Source: Candidatus Peribacteraceae bacterium (GTDB lineage: Bacteria; Patescibacteriota; Gracilibacteria; Peribacterales; Peribacteraceae). Taken from it: a DNA stretch of 47,797 nt. Positions 33,333-41,326 of the stretch are shown here, one piece after another. A program made the translations under genes and the position numbers. The stretch is taken from the NCBI GenBank assembly GCA_022843885.1, contig JALHMU010000001.1, forward strand, positions 1 to 47,797, written 5' to 3'. Position 1 is the stretch's first letter; each line of letters opens with the position of its first letter. Below the pieces are notes generated by a model that saw only the letters and a list, made by a program, of their open reading frames with translations, ran no database searches and had not been told where the DNA came from.

Positions 33333-35474
33333 TTATGAAGGCAACTTCCCCATCGGGATGCTGAATCCGCCTGGAGCAGGCTGACTAGCGGTGTTTGTTG
33401 CAGGAGCAGGTTCTTGCACAGGTGTTTCCACGGGAGCAGATGCTGTGTTCACCTCTGGCGTGACACCTGCAATTGCATTCATGCCTTCCAAGTGTGTCAT
33501 GGGTTCAACGCCAGCGATCTTGTTCATGCCAGTAAGGAAATCGACGGGTTCCGCTTTCACTTCTGGCGCATTCGATTCATTGACTGTCTGAAGCATATCC
33601 AAATGTTTCTCCATTACTTTCCCAAGCTCTTCATCAGAAGTGGCGATGAAGAAAGGTCCATCACCCTGCAGCATTTTAGAAAATTGCTGTAATTCTGGAA
33701 GATTTTCCACTTCTTTCTTCATCAATTCCGCCATGTCTTTTGGAATTGTAAGTGTTAATGTTTCCGGTTCAGCTTTCAACATGGAGAGCATTTCAGCTGT
33801 CATAGTTTCCATCAACGCCTTCTCTTTTTCATATCCTTTCAAAGGCATTTTTTCGAACACAGCATGAATTTCTGCCGCAAGTGCATCCTTATCGGCAAGT
33901 TTTTCAAGTCCTTTCTTCGTATCCTGAATTGAATCGACATCGGCTTTCAGTGCAACGCTTTCAGCATTCAGCGCGTCGATTGATTTCTGATTTGAAGCGA
34001 TCTGCGTATCGATGTCTTTGAGCTGTGTTTCGATCTGTGTTTTACGCTCAAGAGCAGTTTTGCTTTCCGGATCAGTGGCAGTTGCATCGACTTTGGACAA
34101 TGCGCCGAGCTCAGCTGTAAGCGCATTTTTCTGCGCACCCAACCCATCATTACTCTTTTTCAAGGCATCTTGCTGGTCAGTTTTTTCTTTGATCTGACCT
34201 TCTTTTTTGGTCACGAATTCCGTGACGGTCGCAGGTTTTTCTTTCGTGCCCATGTCCGTCAATTCTTTCTTGATTCGCTGTTCGCGATCTTGCTTCGATT
34301 CGTTTGCATCAATTTTTTCTTTTGGTTTCTCTGCCGAAGCGACTTCTGCATTCTTGAACAATGAGCCGTCGCCCATGCGTACAATGAGTTCACCGATCAA
34401 CGCGATACCTTCCAGAATTGCTTTCGTGCGCTCTTTCGAATCACCACTCTTCACTTTTTCAAGAACGCTTGTGAAGCGATCGGAAATATCATCGATGTTT
34501 GATTTTGGCTCATCTGTGGGCTTTTCAGCTTTTCCTCCTTCTGTTGTAGCAGCGGTTTTCACTTCAGGTGTGCCTCCGGAAATCTTATTCATTTCCGCAG
34601 CAAAATCGACAGGTTCAGGAGCTGGAGCTGGAGGAGGCGCAATGTTATCGGCGCCAGAAATGACATTTATTCCGTTTACAGCGCCCGTTGCAACAGCTGC
34701 TGCCTCCGGCGCTTTATTGATCGTTTCCTGAGGCAATGCCTGTTGCATGCTCACAATCTGCGAACGACGCGACTGCATTTCTGGGATGAATCTATTGAGC
34801 TGATCTACACGTGGTGAACCCGTCATTGCAATCGCGCTCAATTCCGGACCGGCCAGACCTAAGTAGGTATCAATTGCCGTCAAAATTTTCTGAAGGTTTT
34901 CCTTCGAGTATCCGCTGATTTCTGCATCACCTTCAAATTTCTTAATATCGAAATAGGCTTTGTCGGTCGCATTATCTTCGGGGGTTTCTTTTTGTTCAGA
35001 TGCTACAGGACTTTGTGGCTGTGTTTCTGTCGCAGCAGTTTTTGTTTCTTGTGTATTCACTGCCATTTCACCCTGCTTCGCAGCAAAGGCCGGATAGCCC
35101 GGACCAAATTCTGCCTGTGCAGCAGCTTCTGCAGCCGGGTTCTCTAACGTGGCTGTGCCCTGAGCAACAACCTTTCCATCTTGCGTGACAGTGACTTCCA
35201 CATTTCCAACAGCTTTCTTCGCATCAGCTTCGATCTTTGTGAGTTGCTGGTCTGTAAGCTGTAAGACAGCGTCGCCTTTCTGCACATCTTGTTTCTGCGT
35301 GTCAGCTGCTTCCCCCAAGTGATTCAATTGCGAGATCTTCTCATTCGCATTGAGTGATTTCTGCTCTTCCTTCACTTCTTGTACATCTGGAACCTGTGGC
35401 TTGATTTCACCACCTTCTGCAAAGTGGAGCAGACGGGCTTCGCGTGAATCAAACATAGAGAAGAAAGTGCGCAT
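33333..35474 (-). CDS. Large low-complexity protein with repeated M-N-x-I-x-G motifs
   Basis: A 713-residue, acidic, Ala/Glu/Lys/Thr-rich protein without a signal peptide or clear membrane helix. A proline-rich motif recurs: EPVDFAAEMNKISG, EPVDFLTGMNKIAG, GMNAIAGVTPEV and VNGINVISG, separated by helical and coiled-coil regions (about 395-530). These look like short linear docking motifs on a flexible scaffold. No family is recognised. It starts 2 nt after the stop of the 116-residue gene, so the two are cotranscribed and translation is probably coupled. Confidence 0.75.
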   Translation of the reverse strand: MRTFFSMFDSREARLLHFAEGGEIKPQVPDVQEVKEEQKSLNANEKISQLNHLGEAADTQKQDVQKGDAVLQLTDQQLTKIEADAKKAVGNVEVTVTQDGKVVAQGTATLENPAAEAAAQAEFGPGYPAFAAKQGEMAVNTQETKTAATETQPQSPVASEQKETPEDNATDKAYFDIKKFEGDAEISGYSKENLQKILTAIDTYLGLAGPELSAIAMTGSPRVDQLNRFIPEMQSRRSQIVSMQQALPQETINKAPEAAAVATGAVNGINVISGADNIAPPPAPAPEPVDFAAEMNKISGGTPEVKTAATTEGGKAEKPTDEPKSNIDDISDRFTSVLEKVKSGDSKERTKAILEGIALIGELIVRMGDGSLFKNAEVASAEKPKEKIDANESKQDREQRIKKELTDMGTKEKPATVTEFVTKKEGQIKEKTDQQDALKKSNDGLGAQKNALTAELGALSKVDATATDPESKTALERKTQIETQLKDIDTQIASNQKSIDALNAESVALKADVDSIQDTKKGLEKLADKDALAAEIHAVFEKMPLKGYEKEKALMETMTAEMLSMLKAEPETLTLTIPKDMAELMKKEVENLPELQQFSKMLQGDGPFFIATSDEELGKVMEKHLDMLQTVNESNAPEVKAEPVDFLTGMNKIAGVEPMTHLEGMNAIAGVTPEVNTASAPVETPVQEPAPATNTASQPAPGGFSIPMGKLPS

Positions 35475-35476
35475 AC

Positions 35477-35827
35477 TTACGCTTGGGAAGGAGTATTGAT
35501 TGCAGCATCGATATTTTTCATCTGTGTGTCTTCATTGATTGTGGCTTCCGCTTCTGCCCATGCAAATGCATCGACTTTGTACTGCTTAATTTGCTGACGC
35601 AATTGTGCGAGGTACACCTGGTACGCCTCGTCATATTTTTGAAAAGCGTCACGGTACCGATCGAGTCGGACACGCTTCAAACCTTCCGTTTCAAATCCAT
35701 ACTTCTGCTCAAGCAGCGGAATTTCTGATGAAACGAGTTCCGGTTCGATCTTACTCATGATGGAGTCGTATAATTCCGTGCCGTTTTTAGGCAGTACAGG
35801 ACGTGCAGGAAAGGACGTATTCGGCAT
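35477..35827 (-). CDS. Hypothetical protein, partner of the repeat protein
   Basis: A 116-residue, mainly helical, soluble protein with many aromatic and charged residues and a proline-rich N-terminus. No family is recognised. It has a canonical promoter with a 24-nt leader and no Shine-Dalgarno, and sits directly before the 713-residue repeat protein. Joint expression suggests that the two act together. Confidence 0.7.
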   Translation of the reverse strand: MPNTSFPARPVLPKNGTELYDSIMSKIEPELVSSEIPLLEQKYGFETEGLKRVRLDRYRDAFQKYDEAYQVYLAQLRQQIKQYKVDAFAWAEAEATINEDTQMKNIDAAINTPSQA

Positions 35828-35851
35828 TGGGTGTTTGTGTTATTTACTACT

Positions 35852-35880
35852 ATTATACTTTATTTTCTACTTTTTAGCAA
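35852..35880 (-). promoter_or_regulatory. Sigma-70-type promoter for the repeat-protein operon
   Basis: On the minus strand TTGCTA (complement of 35875-35880) and TATAAT (complement of 35852-35857) are separated by 17 bp. The -35 lies inside the 3' end of the LysM/M23 gene. The resulting leader is A/C-rich and contains AACACCCA just before the ATG, as does the leader of the gene at 43401. Confidence 0.65.
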
Positions 35881-36949
35881 TCCCTCCGCTATCAAGGTAC
35901 AACATTGGGTTTTTCTTCACGCCATTCACGCGGACTTCAAAGTGCACGTGGATACCTGTAGCGCCGTACACGAGCCCTGTACGGCCCATATCCGCAATTT
36001 GCTCCCCACGCGCAACTTCATCGCCTACTTTTACATGCAACACTTTATTGTGCGCATATAAGGTCACAATCCCATTGCCATTATCGATTTCGACCACGTT
36101 TCCATAGCCACCGTTCCAGCCGTTATCTGCACGAATCACTTTTCCAGCGGCAGCAGCAAGCACTGGTCCTCCGAAGCCACCCTTGCCGTCACGTTCTTGC
36201 ATATCGAGTGCGAAGTGCGATGAGCCGAAGTACTGCGTGATGTAACAACCACACGGACTCTGAAGAATGCCTTTGCCAATCGTGCTTTCATAAATTTGTC
36301 GACGTGGTGGAATCGGTTTCACAGGTGCTGCTGATGAAGACTGCTTTCCTCCGGTAGCCGCAGGCGGAGCAGATGTATTTTGCTTTGGAGTCGTTGCGAT
36401 GACTGTCGGCTTTGTGACGATCGGCTTGCCACCCGGAATGATCAGCTGCTCACCCGCACGCAGGTACCCGTCTTTAATGTCGTTCTGTTGTGCGATGAGT
36501 TCCACAGGCACGTCGTACATTTCGGAAATGCGAATCAAGTTCTGGCCGCGTGCGACGATGTGCACCATGCCGTCGACCGGCAAGATCAGCAGTGATTGCC
36601 CCGGTTTGACACCCGCATTGTCATCCAGTTTGTTTGCCCAACGAATCGTTTCTACTTTGATCTTATAAAGCTTCGCAATCGACGTAATAGATTCACCACT
36701 TTCTACTGTGTGATAAATCCCTTCAGCATACGCGAGACGTGAACCTTGTTCCGTGAGTGATGATGTCTTCATCAGGAATCCATCTTCCACCAGCAGGAAC
36801 TGCATCTTTTCTTCTTCTGGTTCTTCCGCAGCGAGAGAGCTCGTCGGAACGTACGGCGGTAAGAATAGTGAGATCACGAAAATGCCTGCACATGCGAAAC
36901 GCACTCTGAGAGACAGCCAACGCAAAACCGGAGTCCGGTGTATTCGCAT
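35867..36949 (-). CDS. LysM-domain M23-family peptidoglycan endopeptidase
   Basis: A 360-residue exported hydrolase with an N-terminal signal or anchor (about 18-40), two LysM peptidoglycan-binding domains (about 79-125 and 128-173), a Ser/Pro/Thr linker, and a C-terminal M23 (lysostaphin-like) zinc peptidase domain (about 225-350). The zinc ligands appear in HFALD and HVHFEV, both intact, so it should be active. It cuts peptide cross-links during growth or division. It lies 9 nt after the D,D-carboxypeptidase gene on the same strand, in an envelope cluster with ftsQ. Confidence 0.92.
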   Translation of the reverse strand: MRIHRTPVLRWLSLRVRFACAGIFVISLFLPPYVPTSSLAAEEPEEEKMQFLLVEDGFLMKTSSLTEQGSRLAYAEGIYHTVESGESITSIAKLYKIKVETIRWANKLDDNAGVKPGQSLLILPVDGMVHIVARGQNLIRISEMYDVPVELIAQQNDIKDGYLRAGEQLIIPGGKPIVTKPTVIATTPKQNTSAPPAATGGKQSSSAAPVKPIPPRRQIYESTIGKGILQSPCGCYITQYFGSSHFALDMQERDGKGGFGGPVLAAAAGKVIRADNGWNGGYGNVVEIDNGNGIVTLYAHNKVLHVKVGDEVARGEQIADMGRTGLVYGATGIHVHFEVRVNGVKKNPMLYLDSGGIAKK

Positions 36950-36958
36950 GGGAGAAGA

Positions 36959-37819
36959 TTAGAGAACAGAAGGAATGAGAGCCCGCATCATTTGCGAGGC
37001 GTCATTGTAGCGGTTACTAGATCCCAGGAGTACTAAAAGATAGGCACGATTTCCTTCGCGGAACAGCGTGATTAAACACTGTCCTGCAGCGGCAGTTGTC
37101 CCTGTTTTCACACCTTCTACGTTGACGCGCGACTTTAAGAGTTCATTCGTCGTCACGAGCGGAAATTCCTGTCCATCGGCGCTGACAATCACCGTACTTG
37201 GAGTATCCACGATCTGTTTGATCAACGGTTTTTTGATGGCTGCTGCGGCAAGCCATGCGAGATCTCTTGGACTACCGTAATTATCCGGTGCGTCAAATCC
37301 GGCTGGATTCTGGAAGTGTGTATTCGTCAGACCAAGTTGTTGCGCACGCACGTTCATCTTTTCGACGAACGCATCGGCGGATCCGCTATCAAACACGGCG
37401 AGAGAGTACGCAACATTATTTGCTGAGTGAATCAACATCGCTTTGAGAAGATCGCGTACCGTGAACACTTGTCCAGGCGTGACGTTCAATGTGCTCCCGT
37501 CGATGTATCCCAAGTCTTGAATCGTGACGCGTTCATCTGGACTGTGATTTTCCAAAATGATGATCGCAGTCATGAGTTTTGTCAGGCTGCCGATCGGGCG
37601 TGGTGTGTCTGCATTTTCTCCGAAAATTTTCTCACCACTGGTGAGATCAAGCAGCATCACTCCCGATGCAGATGTGGCTGGAGACGTGAACCCAGAAACG
37701 GACGTTGGAACCGCCACAGAAAGGAGTTCCGTACTAGGCAGTGGCTTGGCTGCTTCCGGTGCGGCGATTGCCGCAGGGAAAAGCCCAAGAAGGAGAATAG
37801 AGGCGAGTGCGCGGATCAT
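36959..37819 (-). CDS. D-alanyl-D-alanine carboxypeptidase (S11 family, PBP5/6-like)
   Basis: A 286-residue exported penicillin-binding protein with a signal peptide at the chosen start (cleavage after AIA). The three active-site motifs are intact: SLTK (catalytic serine), SAN in the HSANNVAYSLA segment, and KTG in GVKTGTTAAAG. It trims the terminal D-Ala from stem peptides. It lacks the long C-terminal domain of PBP5. The upstream in-frame start at 37885 is less likely because the signal peptide starts at the ATG at 37819. It is between ftsQ and the LysM/M23 gene, probably one operon. Confidence 0.92.
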   Translation of the reverse strand: MIRALASILLLGLFPAAIAAPEAAKPLPSTELLSVAVPTSVSGFTSPATSASGVMLLDLTSGEKIFGENADTPRPIGSLTKLMTAIIILENHSPDERVTIQDLGYIDGSTLNVTPGQVFTVRDLLKAMLIHSANNVAYSLAVFDSGSADAFVEKMNVRAQQLGLTNTHFQNPAGFDAPDNYGSPRDLAWLAAAAIKKPLIKQIVDTPSTVIVSADGQEFPLVTTNELLKSRVNVEGVKTGTTAAAGQCLITLFREGNRAYLLVLLGSSNRYNDASQMMRALIPSVL

Positions 37820-37908
37820 TCGAAATGTGAGGCGAAAAGGTTCCCGCGAATCGGGGCGCAAATGATTGAAGCGATTGTAGCGCAAGTCAAGACAAGCTCA
37901 GTACTTTT

Positions 37909-38838
37909 TCACTGGAAAACCACCTTATCTGCAAGTCGCAGATCAACGTACTTTTTTACCTGATTCAAGCTTGTTGCGCGCAAAAATTCTCGTAGGCGCT
38001 GGAATTGTTCATCCATCGGTGTTGCTGCATCAAACCAGAAAGATTTTCCTTGGTTCTGCAAATGAAATTCATTCGCACGTACGTAGACGGTCATCGCGGT
38101 CACAGGCGTTGCGAAAAATTCTTCTAATTCATCACGCGTATCAAATAATGCTTTCATAAATTCCGGATCAAGTAAGAACGAACGATGGTCCGGACGAACC
38201 GCCCAGTCGAGTATTTTGATGACGGGCAATGGTTCGTTATCCAGCTTTGCCGGCGAAACGACGACATATCCTTTCGCGGAAAGATACGTATAGCCACTGG
38301 AAGTTGTTGGCAAAAGAAAGCCACTTCCTACTTGTACAGGAGCCTCCCCAGCAATGGTGAGCTCGGCAATGAGTGGGTCCAGTGTGAGGCTTACTTCTAA
38401 CGTCGAAGGGTATGTTTTATTGATCGAGACGCCCGTGATATCCGCAAAATTTGGCATCAACAAATTTTCTACCTGACCACGCGTGACGAGAAAGAGCCGA
38501 TGATGAAAAAGCGGTGAGAGTGCGCGTTGAATTTCTTCGGTATCCAAACGGGTGTCTTCGCGCTGTACGCGAATTTGTTTAATGTCGAACAGTGGTGAGA
38601 ACACCAAAATACCGATACCGACAACCATGATGACGGTCACGCCACCAATCGCCCATATTTTCAATTCAGATAGCACGACTTTTCCGACTTTCATGGAGCG
38701 TCGTCGCCAAAAACTGAAGATTTGGTGCCGCTTCCGCACATTCTGCTGTGTGCGTTTTTTTCGTACCAACGTGCGTGTATATCGGCTGACCGGACGGTTG
38801 TAGCTGCGCGGTAGCTTGCGGGGGGATCTGAGAGCCAT
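37909..38838 (-). CDS. ftsQ: FtsQ/DivIB-like cell-division protein
   Basis: A 309-residue bitopic protein with a very basic cytoplasmic N-terminus (about 1-60), one transmembrane helix (about 61-83), and a POTRA domain (about 84-155: F-x-IKQIRV to P-x-TLEVSLT) followed by the FtsQ beta domain. FtsQ links early and late divisome proteins. Sequence identity is low, as usual for FtsQ, and the topology is the main support. The ATG at 38838 has TACACT (complement of 38849-38854) 10 nt upstream. It heads the minus-strand operon with the carboxypeptidase and the LysM/M23 enzyme and is divergent from the glycosyltransferase gene. Confidence 0.85.
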   Translation of the reverse strand: MALRSPRKLPRSYNRPVSRYTRTLVRKKRTQQNVRKRHQIFSFWRRRSMKVGKVVLSELKIWAIGGVTVIMVVGIGILVFSPLFDIKQIRVQREDTRLDTEEIQRALSPLFHHRLFLVTRGQVENLLMPNFADITGVSINKTYPSTLEVSLTLDPLIAELTIAGEAPVQVGSGFLLPTTSSGYTYLSAKGYVVVSPAKLDNEPLPVIKILDWAVRPDHRSFLLDPEFMKALFDTRDELEEFFATPVTAMTVYVRANEFHLQNQGKSFWFDAATPMDEQFQRLREFLRATSLNQVKKYVDLRLADKVVFQ

Positions 38839-38886
38839 CGGAGACAGCAGTGTAACAGATCGGCTCCTTCGGTATGCTCTCTTCAT

Positions 38887-39990
38887 ATGAAGACGGCCCT
38901 GATCGCCGATTGGCTTCCTACGTTTGGTGGCGCAGAACATGTGCTGGCATCCATTCGCAAACTTTTTCCGGATGCGCCGATCTTCACGACGGTCGCAAAG
39001 AAAGAAAAACTCGGACCACTCGCGACTGCGGATATTCGCACATCGTCATTGCAGAAGTGGTATCGATTACTTGGTCGTCATCAGTATTTATTACCGTGGA
39101 TGCCACGCACGATCGAAAACATCAATCTCTCTTCATTCGATCTCATTCTCAGCTCCTCACATGCCGTCGGGAAGGGCATCATTCCGCCGAGTCATGCAGT
39201 ACACGTCTGTTACTGCCATACGCCGATGCGCTACGCATGGGAGATGGAAGGTGAGTATTTGAAAGATTTCAAACTGCGCGGTCCGCTGAAGTGGTTCGCA
39301 CAGTCACAACTCAAAAAATTGCGCCGATGGGATCTCTCAAACAGCAAACGCGTGGATGTCTTCATCGCGAATTCCAAAGAAACACAATCACGCATCAAAA
39401 AATTATATAACCGTGACAGCGTGGTTATTCAGCCACCAGTCGATGATCGTTTTTTTGTGCAGGATCTTTCTTCGGTACCCAAAGAAAATCATTTCCTTGC
39501 GATCGGCCGCTTCGTTCCGTACAAGCGATTCGATCTGCTGATAGAAACGGCGAATGCGTTGGGATTCCCCTTGAAGATTATTGGTCGCGGGGATGATGAA
39601 AAACGTCTGCGAAAGCTCGCAGGACCCACAGTGGAGTTCCTTGGGTTTATTCCTGACGAGGAATTGCCACGTCAGTATATGGCAGCTCGAGCCGTGCTCT
39701 TCCCGCAGTTTGAAGATGCCGGCGTTGTTCCGTTGGAGGCCCAAGCAAGTGGCACGCCCGTCATCGCATTTGCGAAAGGTGGCGCACTGGAAACAGTCAT
39801 CGATCAGAAAACCGGATTGTTCTTTGCAGCACAAACACAGGACGCACTCAAAGATGCACTCGTGCGATTCGATAAAAGTTCGTTTGATCCAGCAGTTATT
39901 CGCGAGCATGCGCAGCAATTTTCTGAAGCACGGTTTTTGGAACAGACGAAGAAAACGATTGATGACGCGCTTCATACATTCGGACGATGA
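38887..39990 (+). CDS. GT4-family glycosyltransferase
   Basis: A 367-residue GT-B enzyme with an N-terminal acceptor domain (GGAEHVLASIRK segment near residue 14) and a C-terminal GT4 nucleotide-sugar domain. The latter contains AIGRFVPYKRFDLLIE, the FLGFIPDEELP turn and the E-x7-E motif (EDAGVVPLE, about 281-289). It likely transfers a sugar to a lipid or polysaccharide precursor at the cytoplasmic membrane face; the sugar is unknown. TATGCT (38873-38878) lies 8 nt before the ATG. It overlaps pgeF by ATGA. Confidence 0.9.
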   Translation: MKTALIADWLPTFGGAEHVLASIRKLFPDAPIFTTVAKKEKLGPLATADIRTSSLQKWYRLLGRHQYLLPWMPRTIENINLSSFDLILSSSHAVGKGIIPPSHAVHVCYCHTPMRYAWEMEGEYLKDFKLRGPLKWFAQSQLKKLRRWDLSNSKRVDVFIANSKETQSRIKKLYNRDSVVIQPPVDDRFFVQDLSSVPKENHFLAIGRFVPYKRFDLLIETANALGFPLKIIGRGDDEKRLRKLAGPTVEFLGFIPDEELPRQYMAARAVLFPQFEDAGVVPLEAQASGTPVIAFAKGGALETVIDQKTGLFFAAQTQDALKDALVRFDKSSFDPAVIREHAQQFSEARFLEQTKKTIDDALHTFGR

Positions 39991-40634
39991 AGATCGGATT
40001 CGAACATCGTTTCTTTTTTCGCGATGACTCGGTTGCTGATGCGATCGACGCTGCAAAGCGCATGAAAGCCTCAAGCATTGCATTTCCGAATCAGGTTCAC
40101 GGAAACCGTACGATCATCATGCGTGAATCATCACATGGTGTGATCGATGCGGATGGCATCGTGGCCGATGTTCCTGGGCTCACACTTGCGATTCGCTTTG
40201 CGGATTGTCAGAACTTTTTGATTTACAGTAGACAGCAACATGTACTGGGATTGCTCCACGCTGGATGGCGCGGACTCGCCGCACACGCGATCGAAGAATT
40301 CTTTCGTGTTCTTACAAATGAATGGAACATCGATCCGAAAGATACGATCGTCATCGCAGGCCCATCACTGTGCAAGAACTGCGCTGAATTTTCTGATCCT
40401 CACAATGAACTGCCCGCGCATCTGCATCCATTCATTGATGGGCGATGTGTTGATCTGATTGCAGCGGCAGAGCATGTATTCGACACGCTTGGTATTCCGA
40501 AAGAACAGCGAGAACGACATCCAGACTGCACCAAATGTAATTTGGTATCGTACTGGAGTCATCGCGCGATGAGCAACGAAATGCCCAAAGAAAAAAATGT
40601 ACATCGCAATTTCCTTCTCGGATATTTGAGGTAA
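39987..40634 (+). CDS. pgeF: Peptidoglycan editing factor (YfiH/LACC1 family)
   Basis: A 215-residue YfiH-fold protein with the zinc-binding QVHG, ADCQ and HAGWRG motifs (histidine, cysteine, histidine) in the correct order. Members remove wrongly incorporated residues from peptidoglycan precursors (PgeF in E. coli), and others act on purine nucleosides. The envelope-rich context favours the first. Coupled to the glycosyltransferase gene by ATGA. The structured RNA region begins after the stop. Confidence 0.88.
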   Translation: MKIGFEHRFFFRDDSVADAIDAAKRMKASSIAFPNQVHGNRTIIMRESSHGVIDADGIVADVPGLTLAIRFADCQNFLIYSRQQHVLGLLHAGWRGLAAHAIEEFFRVLTNEWNIDPKDTIVIAGPSLCKNCAEFSDPHNELPAHLHPFIDGRCVDLIAAAEHVFDTLGIPKEQRERHPDCTKCNLVSYWSHRAMSNEMPKEKNVHRNFLLGYLR

Positions 40635-40694
40635 GATGAGTACCGTCTCGACGATTCGTAAGTGCGCTCATTGCTTTTTCTCTATTACGTCTTA

Positions 40695-40990
40695 AAGGGA
40701 GGCCTAATCTCACCCGCTCGCGGGCGGGCGATGCGGTCACCCACCTGAGAAATCAGGGGACTAGCAGAGATGCACGACGGTCGTCTTGATAATGCGTGGG
40801 TGAAACCTACGGTTTCCCCCACGGACCCTCTTCCCTTCAAAGGTGTCCTCACAAGATTGGGCCCCGCGAGACCCACTTGTTCGGACGTTCTTTTTACATG
40901 AGCGCGGGTAGCTACCCGCGCTGGACGATCAATATTCCCCGCAGCTGTGATTCGCAAATCGCAGTACGGTGACGCAGTCGCCGTTTTTCG
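40695..40990 (+). ncRNA. Unidentified structured noncoding RNA
   Basis: The 388 bases between pgeF and the next gene hold no credible ORF but several strong hairpins: CCTGA-GAAA-TCAGG with a GNRA tetraloop (40744-40757), CGTGGG-T-GAAACC-TAC-GGTTTC-C-CCCACG (40795-40823), a 22-nt perfect palindrome from AGCGCGGGT to ACCCGCGCT (40901-40922), and CTGTGATT-CGC with AATCGCAG (about 40944-40963). An intrinsic terminator on the plus strand ends the region. The 5' end near 40695 is inferred from a weak TATTAC (40683-40688) hexamer. It does not match tmRNA, RNase P RNA, SRP RNA or 6S RNA signatures that I know. Confidence 0.55.
40966..40988 (+). terminator. Intrinsic terminator of the structured RNA
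   Basis: ACGGTGAC (40966-40973) pairs with GTCGCCGT (40977-40984) over 8 bp with a GCA loop, and TTTTT follows immediately. This fixes the transcribed strand as plus. Confidence 0.8.
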
Positions 40991-41022
40991 GAGCATTTTC
41001 AATACCTAAATTTATATGCACG

Positions 41023-41286
41023 CTATCCCTTATATCTTTTTAGAAGCACCCACAACAAACAAAGAAAAGGCAGCAAGCCCAAACTTATGGAAATAAGCAA
41101 AACTTCTGATCGTGCAAACCAAAAAAGAGATCCTGCAGCCCCACATGCAATAAAAAGTAAAAAAAGCGTCGAATTTCTGTTCCAATGACGAGCGGCTAAC
41201 CAGAAAGACAAAAAATTTATGGCTATGATGCCCGCCAGCATTAGCACCTCAAGGCCCACAATAACTATTCCTGTCATCGGATCCAT
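41023..41286 (-). CDS. Small three-helix membrane protein
   Basis: An 87-residue protein with three hydrophobic helices (about 5-27, 35-52 and 56-80) and a basic C-terminus RYKG. No family is recognised. The ATG at 41286 is preferred over a TTG at 41322; TAGACT (complement of 41294-41299) lies 7 nt upstream. It is divergent from dgt, and the two putative -10 boxes sit within 41 nt. It converges with the structured RNA gene. Confidence 0.65.
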   Translation of the reverse strand: MDPMTGIVIVGLEVLMLAGIIAINFLSFWLAARHWNRNSTLFLLFIACGAAGSLFWFARSEVLLISISLGLLPFLCLLWVLLKRYKG

Positions 41287-41326
41287 CGTTGTGAGTCTAG
41301 GGAGAAGAGATGATAAGATCAATCGT

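Noticed and set aside
40695..40990. tmRNA, RNase P RNA, SRP RNA or 6S RNA as the identity of the structured region
   Set aside because: No TTCGA T-loop or CCA end, no GAAAGTC/ACAGAA core, no GGAAGCAGC SRP loop and no fitting size for 6S RNA were found on either strand.
40685..41002. A 105-codon open frame on the minus strand across the structured RNA region
   Set aside because: It runs antisense to a plus-strand terminator, has no protein-like composition and overlaps palindromes that explain the open frame.
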